Source: Streptomyces sp. JH14
Lineage (GTDB): Bacteria > Actinomycetota > Actinomycetes > Streptomycetales > Streptomycetaceae
Direction: 5' to 3'
Length of the DNA: 64,000 bases
Assembly: GCF_029428675.1 (NCBI RefSeq)
Contig: NZ_JAJNEL010000001.1
Span: forward strand, 5,270,001 to 5,334,000
Shown: in pieces, positions 51,090 through 60,019 of the stretch
Position numbering within the stretch: position 1 is the stretch's first letter
Layout: the number at the start of each line of letters is the position of its first letter
Position numbers and translations under genes: made by a program
The notes under the pieces: model-generated
Told to the model about the DNA's origin: nothing
The model's input: the letters and a program-made list of their open reading frames with translations, nothing else
The model's database searches: none

Positions 51090-52211
51090 CTACGGGGCGG
51101 ACAGCCGGGCGAGTGCCTCGGGGGCTTCGTCCACCGTGTCGACGAGTGCGATCCGGGAATCCATCGGCCAGCCCTCGGCGAGCGCCCTGAGCAGCGGCCA
51201 GGCGGGCAGCTCGTCCGTCCAGTGGGCGATGCCGACCAGCACCATCGGCGTCGGTGCGCCGCGTGAGCCGTAGTAGTTCGGCGTCGCGTTGTCGAAGATC
51301 TCCTGGACGGTTCCGGCGGCGCCCGGCAGGAAGATCACGCCCGCCCCGGACCGGGCGAGCAGCCCGTCCTCGCGGAGCGCGTTGGTGAAGTACTTGGCGA
51401 TGTGGTCCGCGAAGGGGTTCGGCGGTTCATGACCGTAGAACCAGGTGGGGATCGAGACCGACCCGCCGCCGTCCGGCCACCGCTCCCGCACGGCGAAGGC
51501 GGCGCGCGCCCAGTCGGTGACCGACGGGGTGAAGGACGGTACGGCCGCCAGGAGTTCGCAGGCCTTGTCCAGCATCGCGTCGGGATGCGGAGCCGCGTAC
51601 GCGCCGAGGTTCGCCGCCTCCATCGCGCCGGGGCCACCACCGGTTGCCACCGTCAGTCCCCTACGCGTCAGCGTTCTGCCCAGCCGGGCCGCGGCCGCGT
51701 ACGCGGGGTTGCCCCGGGCCGTCGTGTGACCGCCCATCACCCCGACCACCCGGGCCCCGGTGAGAAGTTCGTCCAGCGCGTCGGAGACCGCGTCGTCATG
51801 GAGCGCCCGCAGCATCGAGGCGAAGGTGTCGCCGTTCGCCCGGGTCCGCTGGAACCAGTGGTAGGCGCGGGCGTCGGGCGTCGCCTCGTAGCCCCCGTCC
51901 GCGAGCCCCTCGTAGAGCGCATCGGGGGAGTAGAGCAGCCCGCGGTACGGGTCGAAGGGCAGCCCCGGCACGGGCGGGAAGACGAACGCCCCCTCGGCCC
52001 GCACCTTCGCCACCGCGTCGGGCGTCAACCGGCAGCCGAGGAAGACGGCGCCGGACGTGTCGGCGGCCAGCAGTGCGGCGCTGCGGTCCGTCAGGTCGAC
52101 GGACTGGACACGATGTCCGGTGAGCGGCCCGGAGGCGACCGCGGCGTCGAATTCGGCGAGCGACTCGATCTCGATGCCGGGTGCGGGAATGCTGTCGTCC
52201 GGGTTGTCCAT
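51090..52211 (-). CDS. LOG family Rossmann protein
   Basis: The 373-residue product has the lysine-decarboxylase-like (LOG) core: GVMGGHTTARGNPAYAAAAR, TVATGGGPGAMEAANLGAYA and the motif PGAAGTVQEIFDNATPNYYG (PGGxGTxxE has PGAAGTVQE here). Relatives release cytokinin-like bases from nucleotides (phosphoribohydrolases). The N-terminal about 150 residues are an extension not seen in short LOG enzymes. The substrate is not known. ATG 52211 is used. Confidence 0.8.
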   Translation of the reverse strand: MDNPDDSIPAPGIEIESLAEFDAAVASGPLTGHRVQSVDLTDRSAALLAADTSGAVFLGCRLTPDAVAKVRAEGAFVFPPVPGLPFDPYRGLLYSPDALYEGLADGGYEATPDARAYHWFQRTRANGDTFASMLRALHDDAVSDALDELLTGARVVGVMGGHTTARGNPAYAAAARLGRTLTRRGLTVATGGGPGAMEAANLGAYAAPHPDAMLDKACELLAAVPSFTPSVTDWARAAFAVRERWPDGGGSVSIPTWFYGHEPPNPFADHIAKYFTNALREDGLLARSGAGVIFLPGAAGTVQEIFDNATPNYYGSRGAPTPMVLVGIAHWTDELPAWPLLRALAEGWPMDSRIALVDTVDEAPEALARLSAP

Positions 52212-52226
52212 CCCGTCATGCTACGT

Positions 52227-52268
52227 ACCGGCCGGCCCGCACGGTGAAGTCCGTGCGGGCCGGCCGGT
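52227..52268. terminator. 18-bp perfect hairpin near the LOG gene start and the permease end
   Basis: Arms 52227-52244 and 52251-52268 pair perfectly around TGAAGT. It lies just after the 3' end of the minus-strand permease gene (stop 52277) and upstream of the LOG gene. Confidence 0.9.
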
Positions 52269-52276
52269 CAGCGCCC

Positions 52277-53590
52277 TCAGCCGGTCAGCGGAAGCGCGGC
52301 CAGCTCCGCGATCAGCCAGGTCAGCGGGGCGAAGAGGACCAGCAGCGCCACCGCGCGCAGCGCCGTTGCCGCACGCAGTGCCGTGGCCGGTGCGCCGAGC
52401 CGCCGCAGCGCCTGCGCCGTCTGCGCCCGGGCCTGCTTCGCCTCCAGCGCCGAGGCCAGCAGCGTGGCCGCCGTACAGCCCAGGACCAGCACCGCGCCCA
52501 GAGCGGTGAGCGGGCCGAAGGGGCGCGGTCCCGTCCCGTACAGCGCGTAGGCGGCGATCACCGCGGAGAGCACCGCGCAGACCACGCCGAGCGGACGGCC
52601 GATCCTGCTGGCCTCCGTCATCAGCATCCTGCCGGCCAGCAGGCGTACGACTCCGGGGCGCACCGCCTGCAGCGCCCGCCCGCACAGATGGGTCAGGCCG
52701 GGGCCGGCCATGGCCAGGCCGATCGCCGTCAGCGTCCAGCCGGCCAGCACGGCGGCCGGGGTGGAGTCGAATCTGCCGGGCAGCGGGAACGGATTGCCCG
52801 GGGTGGTGCGGCTCGTGTACGCCTCGACCGCGAGACCCACTGCGGTCAGCGCGACGCCCCAGGGGAGCCCCGTCGGGGGCGCGGCGGGAGCGGGAATCGC
52901 CGGTTCGACGCAGTCACCGGCGTCGGGGTTGCCGGCGTTGTCGGTGACATCGGCCTCCGCCGTGTCCTCGGCCTCGCTCCCGGCGGTGGCTCCGCCCGTG
53001 ACGGCGGCTTCGCCCGCGAAGGCGGCTTCGCCCGTGACGGCGGCCCGTCCGGCGCCCGTGGCCACCTTGGTGCGACGCGCCGACTGCGCAAGGAACGCCA
53101 CCGCGCACGCCGTCGCCGCGGTGATCGGCACCAGCGCCAGCAGGACGAGCGCGGCGGCCACCGGCAACGGCGCTCCGGTGCCGACCAGGTGGGTCGCCGC
53201 ACCGTCGAACGGCAACCCGGTCAGGTCGCCGCGCAGATGCAGGAAGACGAGCAGCGCCACCATCGACCCGAGGGTGCAGGACACGGCGGTGGAGAGGGCG
53301 GCCAGCATGCTGAGCCGGACCGGGCCGAGACCGACGGCGGCCAGCGCCGAGCGCGGGCGCGTGGCGGGATCCGTACGGGCCACCGCGACCGCGAACTGCA
53401 CGGTGGCGGCCAGCGGTACGAAGCACCACAGCAGCCGCAGCACCGCGGTCGTCGAGTACGCGGGATGCGTCGACGCGTACATCAGGGTGCACAGCAGAAG
53501 GAAGCCGACCCCGGCGGAGGCGGCCGCGACCAGCAGCCGCCGCATCAGGACCAGCGGGTGGGTACCGCGGGTCAGACGGAGAGCGAGCAC
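52277..53590 (-). CDS. ABC exporter permease-like membrane protein
   Basis: A 437-residue protein with about eight membrane segments (VGFLLLCTLMYA, LLWCFVPLAATVQFAVAVA, LPVAAALVLLALVPITAA, VLSAVIAAYALYG and others), similar in outline to FtsX-like permeases. A roughly 55-residue Ala/Glu/Gly-rich cytosolic insert contains AAVTGEAAFAGEAAVTGGAT, coded by a 15-base tandem repeat. It overlaps the ATPase gene by 19 bases. The substrate is unknown. Confidence 0.8.
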   Translation of the reverse strand: MLALRLTRGTHPLVLMRRLLVAAASAGVGFLLLCTLMYASTHPAYSTTAVLRLLWCFVPLAATVQFAVAVARTDPATRPRSALAAVGLGPVRLSMLAALSTAVSCTLGSMVALLVFLHLRGDLTGLPFDGAATHLVGTGAPLPVAAALVLLALVPITAATACAVAFLAQSARRTKVATGAGRAAVTGEAAFAGEAAVTGGATAGSEAEDTAEADVTDNAGNPDAGDCVEPAIPAPAAPPTGLPWGVALTAVGLAVEAYTSRTTPGNPFPLPGRFDSTPAAVLAGWTLTAIGLAMAGPGLTHLCGRALQAVRPGVVRLLAGRMLMTEASRIGRPLGVVCAVLSAVIAAYALYGTGPRPFGPLTALGAVLVLGCTAATLLASALEAKQARAQTAQALRRLGAPATALRAATALRAVALLVLFAPLTWLIAELAALPLTG

Positions 53591-54318
53591 GCCGCGCGGC
53601 CTTCCGTATCGGACACGGAGGGCAGGGCGACGGTGGTGACGCGGCGGCCGTCCAGCAGCGAGACCGCACGGTCGGCGAGCGAGGCGACCTCCGCGTCATG
53701 GGTGGCGAGCACGATCGTGATGCCGTGCGAGCGGGCCGCGCTCGTCAGGGTCCGCAGCACATGGGTGCGGTCGGTGCGGTGCAGTGTCGCGGTCGGCTCG
53801 TCTGCGAAGATCACCGCGGGTGATCCGGCCAGCGCACGGGCCACGGCGACCCGCTGGCGCTGCCCCTGGAGCAGGGTGTGCGGCCGCTTCTTGGCGCACA
53901 TGCCGATGTCGAGCCGCTCCAGCCACTCCATGGCGGCCTTCCTCGCGACCCGGTGGGGGGTACCGCGGAGCAGCAGCGGCAGTGCCGTGTTCTCCCAGGT
54001 GTTCAGCTCGGGTACGAGCTGGGGCTCCGACGCGATCCAGCCGAACCGGTCCCGGCGCAGCCGCTCGCGCAGCCGGGGACCCATGGTGTGGACCGGGACA
54101 CTGTTGAACCAGACCTCGCCCTGCTGGGGCACCAGTTGACCGGAGAGGCAGTGCAGAAGAGTCGTCTTGCCACTGGCCCGCGGTCCGGTCACCGCGAGGA
54201 TCTCGCCGTCGCGGACCTCCAGGGAGATGCCGCCGAGCGCGGGCGAGCCGCTGTGGGCGTGGTGCAGGGAACGCGCCCAGATCACATCGTTGTCCGGCGG
54301 AGCCACCATGGCGTACAC
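53572..54318 (-). CDS. ABC transporter ATP-binding protein with variant signature
   Basis: The 248-residue ATPase has Walker A GPRASGKTT at 45-53, Q-loop-like IASEPQLVPELNTWENTALP, Walker B AVIFADEPTATLHR and H-loop ATHDAEVASLADRAVSLLDG. The signature reads LLQGQRQRVAVARALAG instead of LSGGQ, a notable change that may lower activity. It starts at ATG 54318, with ATG 54309 in frame, and overlaps the permease gene, its likely partner. Confidence 0.87.
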   Translation of the reverse strand: MYAMVAPPDNDVIWARSLHHAHSGSPALGGISLEVRDGEILAVTGPRASGKTTLLHCLSGQLVPQQGEVWFNSVPVHTMGPRLRERLRRDRFGWIASEPQLVPELNTWENTALPLLLRGTPHRVARKAAMEWLERLDIGMCAKKRPHTLLQGQRQRVAVARALAGSPAVIFADEPTATLHRTDRTHVLRTLTSAARSHGITIVLATHDAEVASLADRAVSLLDGRRVTTVALPSVSDTEGRAACSLSV

Positions 54319-54419
54319 CTCGGTTCAGATCAGAATTCCCGTCCCCTGTACGGGGGAACGAAGAGGGGGCCGATCGGTCACTCGGCACCGTAAGGATGTG
54401 AACCACGGTGGGACGGCAG

Positions 54420-54473
54420 CACGCGGCCCGGGTGCGCTCCATCCCACTCGAATGGGCGCATCCGGGCCGCGTG
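54420..54473. terminator. Imperfect 18-bp hairpin after the aminotransferase gene
   Basis: Arms 54420-54437 and 54456-54473 pair with one G-T, extended by CCAT/ATGG inside. It lies 115-170 bases beyond the aminotransferase stop and 100 bases upstream of the ABC ATPase start on the same strand. Confidence 0.7.
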
Positions 54474-54587
54474 GACCGTATGAAATGACTGCCGGAAGCA
54501 GTCCGGGCGGTGATCCGGCCGTGGTCAATCGGTCAGTTGGTCCCTGGCCGATCGGCCGATCGGCCCACAGGCCGGATCACGGTCGGA

Positions 54588-55949
54588 TCAGAGCTTCGTC
54601 CAGGCCTCCGTCAGCACGGACCGCAGGATGGACTCGATCTCGTCGAACGTCGACTGGTCGGAGATCAGCGGCGGCGCGAGCTGGACGACCGGGTCACCGC
54701 GGTCGTCGGCCCGGCAGTACAGACCGTTCTCGTACAGCGCCTTGGAGAGGAAGCCGTACAGGACGCGCTCGGTCTCCTCGTCGGTGAAGGTCTCCTTGGT
54801 GGCCTTGTCCTTCACCAGCTCGATGCCGTAGAAGAAGCCGTTGCCGCGGACGTCGCCGACGATCGGCAGGTCGTGCAGCTTCTGCAGCGTGCTGAAGAAC
54901 GCGTTCTCGTTGTCCAGGACGTGCTGGTTGAGGCCCTCGCGCTCGAAGATGTCGAGGTTGGCGAGGCCGACCGCGGCGGAGACCGGGTGGCCGCCGAAGG
55001 TGTAGCCGTGCAGGAAGGTGTTGCCGCCCTCGTAGAACGGCGCGGCGATGCGGTCCGAGACGATGCAGGCGCCGATCGGGGAGTAGCCCGAGGTCATGCC
55101 CTTGGCGCAGGTGATCATGTCCGGCACGTAGCCGAACTTGTCGCAGGCGAACATCGTGCCGAGGCGGCCGAAGGCGCAGATGACCTCGTCGGAGACGAGC
55201 AGCACGTCGTACTTGTCGCAGATCTCGCGCACGCGCTGGAAGTACCCGGGCGGCGGCGGGAAGCAGCCGCCGGCGTTCTGCACCGGCTCGAGGAAGACCG
55301 CGGCGACCGTGTCCGGTCCCTCGAAGAGGATCTCCTGCTCGATCTGGTCGGCGGCCCAGCGACCGAAGGCCTCCGGGTCGTCGCCGTGGATCGGGGCGCG
55401 GTAGATGTTGGTGTTCGGGACCTTGTGCGCGCCGGGGACCAGCGGCTCGAACGGGGCCTTCAGGGCCGGCAGGCCGGTGATCGACAGGGCGCCCTGCGGG
55501 GTGCCGTGGTAGGCGACCGCGCGGGAGATGACCTTGTACTTGGTCGGCTTGCCCTTGAGCTTGAAGTACTGCTTGGCGAGCTTCCAGGCGGTTTCGACGG
55601 CTTCGCCGCCACCGGTGGTGAAGAAGACCTTGTTGAGGTCGCCCGGCGCGTAGTCGGCGAGGCGCTCGGCGAGCTCGACGGCCTTCGGGTGGGCGTAGGA
55701 CCAGACCGGGAAGAAGCCCAGCTCCTGACCCTGCTTGTAGGCCGCTTCGGCGAGCTCGTGACGGCCGTGACCGGCGTTGACCACGAACAGCCCGGACAGG
55801 CCGTCGAGGTAGCGCTTGCCCTGGTCGTCGTAGATGTAGGTGCCCTCGCCACGCACGATGGTGGGAACGGGCGCGTTCTCGTAGTCCGACATGCGGGTGA
55901 AGTGCATCCACAGGTGGTCGTACGCGGTTCGGCTGAGGTCCTTGCTCAC
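54588..55949 (-). CDS. Class III PLP aminotransferase, probable putrescine/omega-amino acid transaminase
   Basis: The 453-residue product has the class III features: GLFVVNAGHGRHELAEAAYK, FTTGGGEAVETAWKLAKQYF, VAAVFLEPVQNAGGCFPPPP, LLVSDEVICAFGRLGTMFAC, and the PLP lysine in ITCAKGMTSGYSPIGA (Lys-283). Relatives include putrescine, diaminobutyrate and omega-amino acid:pyruvate aminotransferases. With the divergent regulator and aldehyde dehydrogenase this suggests putrescine to gamma-aminobutyraldehyde to GABA. GTG 55949 is chosen (GGGGAA 9 bases before); GTG 55967 is the alternative and overlaps the AsnC gene. Confidence 0.88.
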   Translation of the reverse strand: MSKDLSRTAYDHLWMHFTRMSDYENAPVPTIVRGEGTYIYDDQGKRYLDGLSGLFVVNAGHGRHELAEAAYKQGQELGFFPVWSYAHPKAVELAERLADYAPGDLNKVFFTTGGGEAVETAWKLAKQYFKLKGKPTKYKVISRAVAYHGTPQGALSITGLPALKAPFEPLVPGAHKVPNTNIYRAPIHGDDPEAFGRWAADQIEQEILFEGPDTVAAVFLEPVQNAGGCFPPPPGYFQRVREICDKYDVLLVSDEVICAFGRLGTMFACDKFGYVPDMITCAKGMTSGYSPIGACIVSDRIAAPFYEGGNTFLHGYTFGGHPVSAAVGLANLDIFEREGLNQHVLDNENAFFSTLQKLHDLPIVGDVRGNGFFYGIELVKDKATKETFTDEETERVLYGFLSKALYENGLYCRADDRGDPVVQLAPPLISDQSTFDEIESILRSVLTEAWTKL

Positions 55950-55951
55950 GG

Positions 55952-56440
55952 CTATCGGGTTCCCCACATATAGGTCTGCTTCTTGAGCTTCAGGTAGACG
56001 AAGCTCTCGGTGGAGCGCACCCCGGGGATGGCCCGGATGCGTTTGTTGATCGTTTCCAGCAGGTGGTCGTCGTCCTCGCAGACGATCTCCACCATCAGGT
56101 CGAAGGAGCCCGCGGTCATCACCACGTACTCGCACTCGGCCATGGCCGACAGCGCCTCCGCGACGGGATCGAGATCGCCTTCGACATTGATGCCGACCAT
56201 CGCCTGGCGCCGGAACCCCACGGTGAGCGGGTCGGTGACGGCGACGATCTGCATCACGCCCTGGTCGAGCAGCTTCTGAACGCGCTGCCGTACGGCCGCT
56301 TCGGAGAGGCCGACGGCCTTGCCGATCGCGGCGTACGGACGACGCCCGTCCTCCTGGAGCTGCTCGATGATTGCGAGGGAGACGGCATCGACCGCTGGTG
56401 ATCCGTTCCCGGTCCTGGAGTCTGCGCTGCGACTGGCCAC
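55952..56440 (-). CDS. Lrp/AsnC family transcriptional regulator
   Basis: The 162-residue product has the N-terminal HTH (SLAIIEQLQEDGRRPYAAIG, KAVGLSEAAVRQRVQKLLDQ) and a C-terminal ligand-binding RAM domain (VVMTAGSFDLMVEIVCEDDD, PGVRSTESFVYLKLKKQTYM). GTG 56440 is likely; TTG 56476 and GTG 56455 are in-frame alternatives. It is followed by the aminotransferase, with 2 or fewer bases between, and is divergent from the aldehyde dehydrogenase, so it probably controls both. Confidence 0.9.
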   Translation of the reverse strand: MASRSADSRTGNGSPAVDAVSLAIIEQLQEDGRRPYAAIGKAVGLSEAAVRQRVQKLLDQGVMQIVAVTDPLTVGFRRQAMVGINVEGDLDPVAEALSAMAECEYVVMTAGSFDLMVEIVCEDDDHLLETINKRIRAIPGVRSTESFVYLKLKKQTYMWGTR

Positions 56441-56618
56441 GGAGCCACTCTGCACCGGGAGTCGTCTGTCTGGCAACCCTGAATCAATGAAATTCGTTGT
56501 TTCCGGGACTGGATATCACTGAATCCGAAGTTCGCGGCGGTTGGGTATGTCGAAAGCGTTACCCCTGCGACTAGGCTGGACATCTCACCCATTGGATGTG
56601 TCGACAGGAGGGGTGGTT

Positions 56619-58058
56619 GTGACCACCGAGGTGCGCCGTCTGCGCAACTACATCAACGGAGAGTTCCGGGACGCCGCGGACGGGCGGACCATCGACGTGG
56701 TCAACCCGGTGACGGAAGAGGTCTACGCGACCTCGCCGCTCTCCGGGCAGGCCGATGTCGATGCCGCCATGGCCGCCGCTGCCGCCGCTTTCCCCGCCTG
56801 GCGCGACATCACGCCGGCCGAGCGCCAGAAGGCCCTGCTGAAGATCGCGGATGCGTTCGAGGCGCGTGCGGAGGACCTGATCGCCGCGGAGTCCGAGAAC
56901 ACCGGTAAGCCGCTGGAGCTCACCCGCACCGAAGAGATCCCGCCGATGGTGGACCAGATCCGCTTCTTCGCGGGTGCGGCCCGGATGCTCGAAGGCCGCT
57001 CCGCCGGTGAGTACATGGAGGGGATGACCTCCATCATCCGCCGCGAGCCGGTCGGTGTCTGTGCACAGGTCGCGCCGTGGAACTACCCGATGATGATGGC
57101 GGTCTGGAAGTTCGCCCCGGCGCTCGCCGCGGGCAACACCGTCGTCATCAAGCCCTCCGACACCACCCCGGCGTCGACCGTGCTGATCGCCGAGATCATC
57201 GGCGAGATCCTCCCCAAGGGCGTCTTCAACGTCATCTGCGGCGACCGCGAGACCGGCCGTGCGATGGTCGAGCACCCGACCCCGGCGATGGCCTCCATCA
57301 CCGGTTCGGTACGCGCCGGCATGCAGGTCGCCGAGTCCGCCTCCAAGGACGTCAAGCGCGTCCACCTGGAGCTCGGCGGGAAGGCCCCGGTCGTCGTCTT
57401 CGAGGACAGTGACATCGCCAAGGCCGTCGAGGGCATCTCCGTCGCGGGCTTCTTCAACGCCGGACAGGACTGCACGGCCGCGACCCGCGTGCTCGTCCAC
57501 GAGTCGATCCACGACGAGTTCGTCACCGCGCTCGCCAAGGCCGCCGCCGACACGAAGACCGGCCTGCCGGACGACGAGGACGTGCTGTACGGCCCGCTCA
57601 ACAACGCCAACCAGCTGAAGCAGGTCAGCGGCTTCATCGAGCGGCTCCCCGCCCACGCCAAGGTCGAGGCGGGCGGCCACCGCGTCGGCGACAAGGGCTA
57701 CTTCTACGCCCCGACCGTCGTCTCCGGCCTGAGCCAGGATGACGAGATCATCCAGAACGAGGTCTTCGGCCCGGTCATCACCGTCCAGTCCTTCACGGAC
57801 GAGGCACAGGCCGTCGCGTACGCCAACGGTGTCGAGTTCGCCCTCGCCTCCTCGGTGTGGACGAAGGACCACGCCCGCGCGATGCGGATGTCCAAGAGCC
57901 TGGACTTCGGCTGCGTGTGGATCAACACGCACATCCCGCTCGTCGCCGAGATGCCGCACGGCGGATTCAAGAAGTCCGGCTACGGCAAGGACCTCTCCGC
58001 GTACGGCTTCGAGGACTACACGCGCATCAAGCACGTCATGACGTCGCTCGACGACTGA
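56619..58058 (+). CDS. NAD-dependent aldehyde dehydrogenase, probable gamma-aminobutyraldehyde dehydrogenase
   Basis: The 479-residue enzyme has the ALDH core: QVAPWNYPMMMAVWKFAPAL, KPSDTTPASTV, ITGSVRAGMQVAESASK, the general base in HLELGGKAPVVVFEDSD (Glu-251), the nucleophile in NAGQDCTAATR (Cys-285) and EVFGPVITVQSF. Relatives include PuuC/PatD-type enzymes. GTG 56619 is supported by GGAGGGG 5 bases upstream. It pairs functionally with the divergent aminotransferase. Substrate by context only. Confidence 0.9.
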   Translation: MTTEVRRLRNYINGEFRDAADGRTIDVVNPVTEEVYATSPLSGQADVDAAMAAAAAAFPAWRDITPAERQKALLKIADAFEARAEDLIAAESENTGKPLELTRTEEIPPMVDQIRFFAGAARMLEGRSAGEYMEGMTSIIRREPVGVCAQVAPWNYPMMMAVWKFAPALAAGNTVVIKPSDTTPASTVLIAEIIGEILPKGVFNVICGDRETGRAMVEHPTPAMASITGSVRAGMQVAESASKDVKRVHLELGGKAPVVVFEDSDIAKAVEGISVAGFFNAGQDCTAATRVLVHESIHDEFVTALAKAAADTKTGLPDDEDVLYGPLNNANQLKQVSGFIERLPAHAKVEAGGHRVGDKGYFYAPTVVSGLSQDDEIIQNEVFGPVITVQSFTDEAQAVAYANGVEFALASSVWTKDHARAMRMSKSLDFGCVWINTHIPLVAEMPHGGFKKSGYGKDLSAYGFEDYTRIKHVMTSLDD

Positions 58059-58076
58059 TCCGACGTGCGTGTGGTG

Positions 58077-58104
58077 ACGGCCCCGGGCTCCGGCCCGGGG
58101 CCGT
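58077..58104 (+). terminator. Terminator after the aldehyde dehydrogenase gene
   Basis: ACGGCCCCGGGC (58077-58088) pairs with GCCCGGGGCCGT (58093-58104) around TCCG and is followed by TTT. A classical intrinsic terminator for the aldehyde dehydrogenase gene. Confidence 0.92.
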
Positions 58105-58242
58105 TTCCGTGCCGTAGCCCGCTTCTGACGCGGTATCGACAGGGTGTGCGGGCGCGGTGCGCGCCGCTGGACGAGTGGTCCATTGTCCGCCGCACCCGCC
58201 GACCGGCATCCTGCGCAGGTGCGAGCGATCCCGAGGAACCCC

Positions 58243-59406
58243 ATGTCCCGCCGGTCCCTGCTGCGCGCCTTCGGTGCCGGTACGGCCGGTGCCGCGCTGG
58301 CCGGCTGCGGAGTGCCCGCTGCGTACGTGCAGCCCGGTGACCGCGCCGGACGCGACTTCTCCGCCACCGACCACCCGCTGCACTTCGCCAACTGGCCGCT
58401 GTACATCGACACCGATGACGAGGACGAGTCACGGCGGCCCACCCTCGACGCGTTCACCGAACGCACCGGGATCTCCGTCACGTACACCGAGGAGATCAAC
58501 GACAACGACGAGTTCTTCGGGAAGATCAGCCCGGCGCTGATGAACCATCAGCAGACCGGCCGGGACCTGATCGTCATCAGCGACTGGATGGCCGCCCGGT
58601 TCGTGCGGCTGGGCTGGGTGCAGGAGATGGACCGGGCTGCGCAGCCCAACGTCGCCAAATACCTGGACCCGCAGCTGCGTTCGCCCGCCTTCGACGAGGG
58701 CCGGACACACAGCGTCCCCTGGCAGTCCGGGATCACCGGCATCGCGTACAACCGCAGGAAGCTCGGCCGCGAGATTAAGCACACGAGCGATCTCTGGGCG
58801 GCCGACCTGCGCGGGAAGGTGACTCTGCTGTCCGGGCTCGACGAGGCCTTCGCCCTGCTCATGCAGGGCAACGGCGTCGACATCACCCGCTGGACGCGGG
58901 ACGACTTCCACACGACGTGCGACCAGGTCGAGAAGCTGGTGCGGAAGAAGCACATCCGCCGCTTCACCGGCAACGACTACATCAAGGACCTGTCGACCGG
59001 CGATGTTCTCGCCTGTCAGGCCTACTCGGGCGATGTCATCCAGCTCCAGGCGGACAACCCGGAGATCGAGTTCGTGGTGCCCGAGGAGGGGGCCGAGCTC
59101 TGGGCGGAATCGCTCATGATCCCCAACCTCGCCCGCCACAAGCGCAATGCCGAGAAACTGATCGACCACTACTACGAGCCCGAGGTCGCCGCGGAGCTCG
59201 CTGCCTGGGTCAACTACGTCTGCCCCGTCCCGGCCGCGCGTGAGGTGCTGGCGTCCGCCAAGGACGAGGAGACCGCCGCCCTCGCCGAGGATCCGCTGAT
59301 CTTCCCCGACGACGCGATGCGCCGGCGGCTGGCGATCGCCCGCGACATCACGTCCGAGGAGCGCACCGAGTTCGCGAAGAAATGGAACGCCGTGGTCGGC
59401 CTCTGA
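58243..59406 (+). CDS. Spermidine/putrescine-binding lipoprotein, Tat-exported
   Basis: The 387-residue product starts with a Tat-type signal (SRRSLLRAF) ending in a lipobox LAGC (Cys-22), then PotD/PotF motifs: FANWPLYIDTDDE, FTERTGISVTYTEEINDNDE, DLIVISDWMAARFVRLGWVQ, VPWQSGITGIAYN and LAAWVNYVCPVPAAREVL. GAGGAA lies 5 bases before the ATG. No permease or ATPase is within the window; the second aldehyde dehydrogenase at the right end may lead into them. It fits polyamine uptake for the catabolic genes nearby. Confidence 0.9.
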   Translation: MSRRSLLRAFGAGTAGAALAGCGVPAAYVQPGDRAGRDFSATDHPLHFANWPLYIDTDDEDESRRPTLDAFTERTGISVTYTEEINDNDEFFGKISPALMNHQQTGRDLIVISDWMAARFVRLGWVQEMDRAAQPNVAKYLDPQLRSPAFDEGRTHSVPWQSGITGIAYNRRKLGREIKHTSDLWAADLRGKVTLLSGLDEAFALLMQGNGVDITRWTRDDFHTTCDQVEKLVRKKHIRRFTGNDYIKDLSTGDVLACQAYSGDVIQLQADNPEIEFVVPEEGAELWAESLMIPNLARHKRNAEKLIDHYYEPEVAAELAAWVNYVCPVPAAREVLASAKDEETAALAEDPLIFPDDAMRRRLAIARDITSEERTEFAKKWNAVVGL

Positions 59407-59460
59407 GGCACGTGGAGGGGCGGAGTAAAGAGCGCGTAAACACCGGCGTACGCTGCCGAC

Positions 59461-60006
59461 ATGAGCGAGCGAAGAGCCCTGTTGAGGCGCATACGCGTGT
59501 GGGTGGCCGTCTTTGTCGTCTGTCTGGTGCTGAGCGGGCTGACCGCCTTCCCGCTCGTCCATGAACTCCACTGGGCCGAGGACCTGCTGACGTCCTCGGC
59601 CTCGCCCGTGCCCGAGCACTTCCCGGCCCTGACGGAGTGGATCACCCGGGTCCGGACCGGTCTCGACGAGGCCGACGCGTCGTACCCCTTCGTGCTGTAC
59701 GGCACCGACTGGCTGGCCTTCGCGCATCTCGTCATCGCGGTCGCCTTCTACGGCCCGTACCGCGACCCGGTCCGCAACATCTGGGTCGTCGAGTTCGGCA
59801 TGATCGCCTGCGCGGGCATCATCCCGCTCGCGCTGATCTGCGGACCGATCCGGGACATCCCCTTCTGGTGGACGGTCATCGACATGTCGTTCGGTGTCAT
59901 CGGAGTGATCCCGCTGCTCGTCCTCCGCCGGATGATCAAGCGGCTGGAGACCCTGTCGCAGACACCCGGTCCGGCGACGGAGCCGGTGCCGGCCGCGGCC
60001 GGCTGA
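59461..60006 (+). CDS. Conserved membrane protein
   Basis: A 181-residue protein with four predicted membrane segments (VWVAVFVVCLVLSGLTAFPL, FAHLVIAVAFYGPY, FGMIACAGIIPLALICGPI, VIDMSFGVIGVIPLLVLR) and a conserved extracytoplasmic loop (VHELHWAEDLL, VLYGTDWLAF). It follows the lipoprotein by 54 bases and may be co-transcribed. I do not know its function. Confidence 0.75.
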   Translation: MSERRALLRRIRVWVAVFVVCLVLSGLTAFPLVHELHWAEDLLTSSASPVPEHFPALTEWITRVRTGLDEADASYPFVLYGTDWLAFAHLVIAVAFYGPYRDPVRNIWVVEFGMIACAGIIPLALICGPIRDIPFWWTVIDMSFGVIGVIPLLVLRRMIKRLETLSQTPGPATEPVPAAAG

Positions 60007-60019
60007 CCCGACGGATCGA

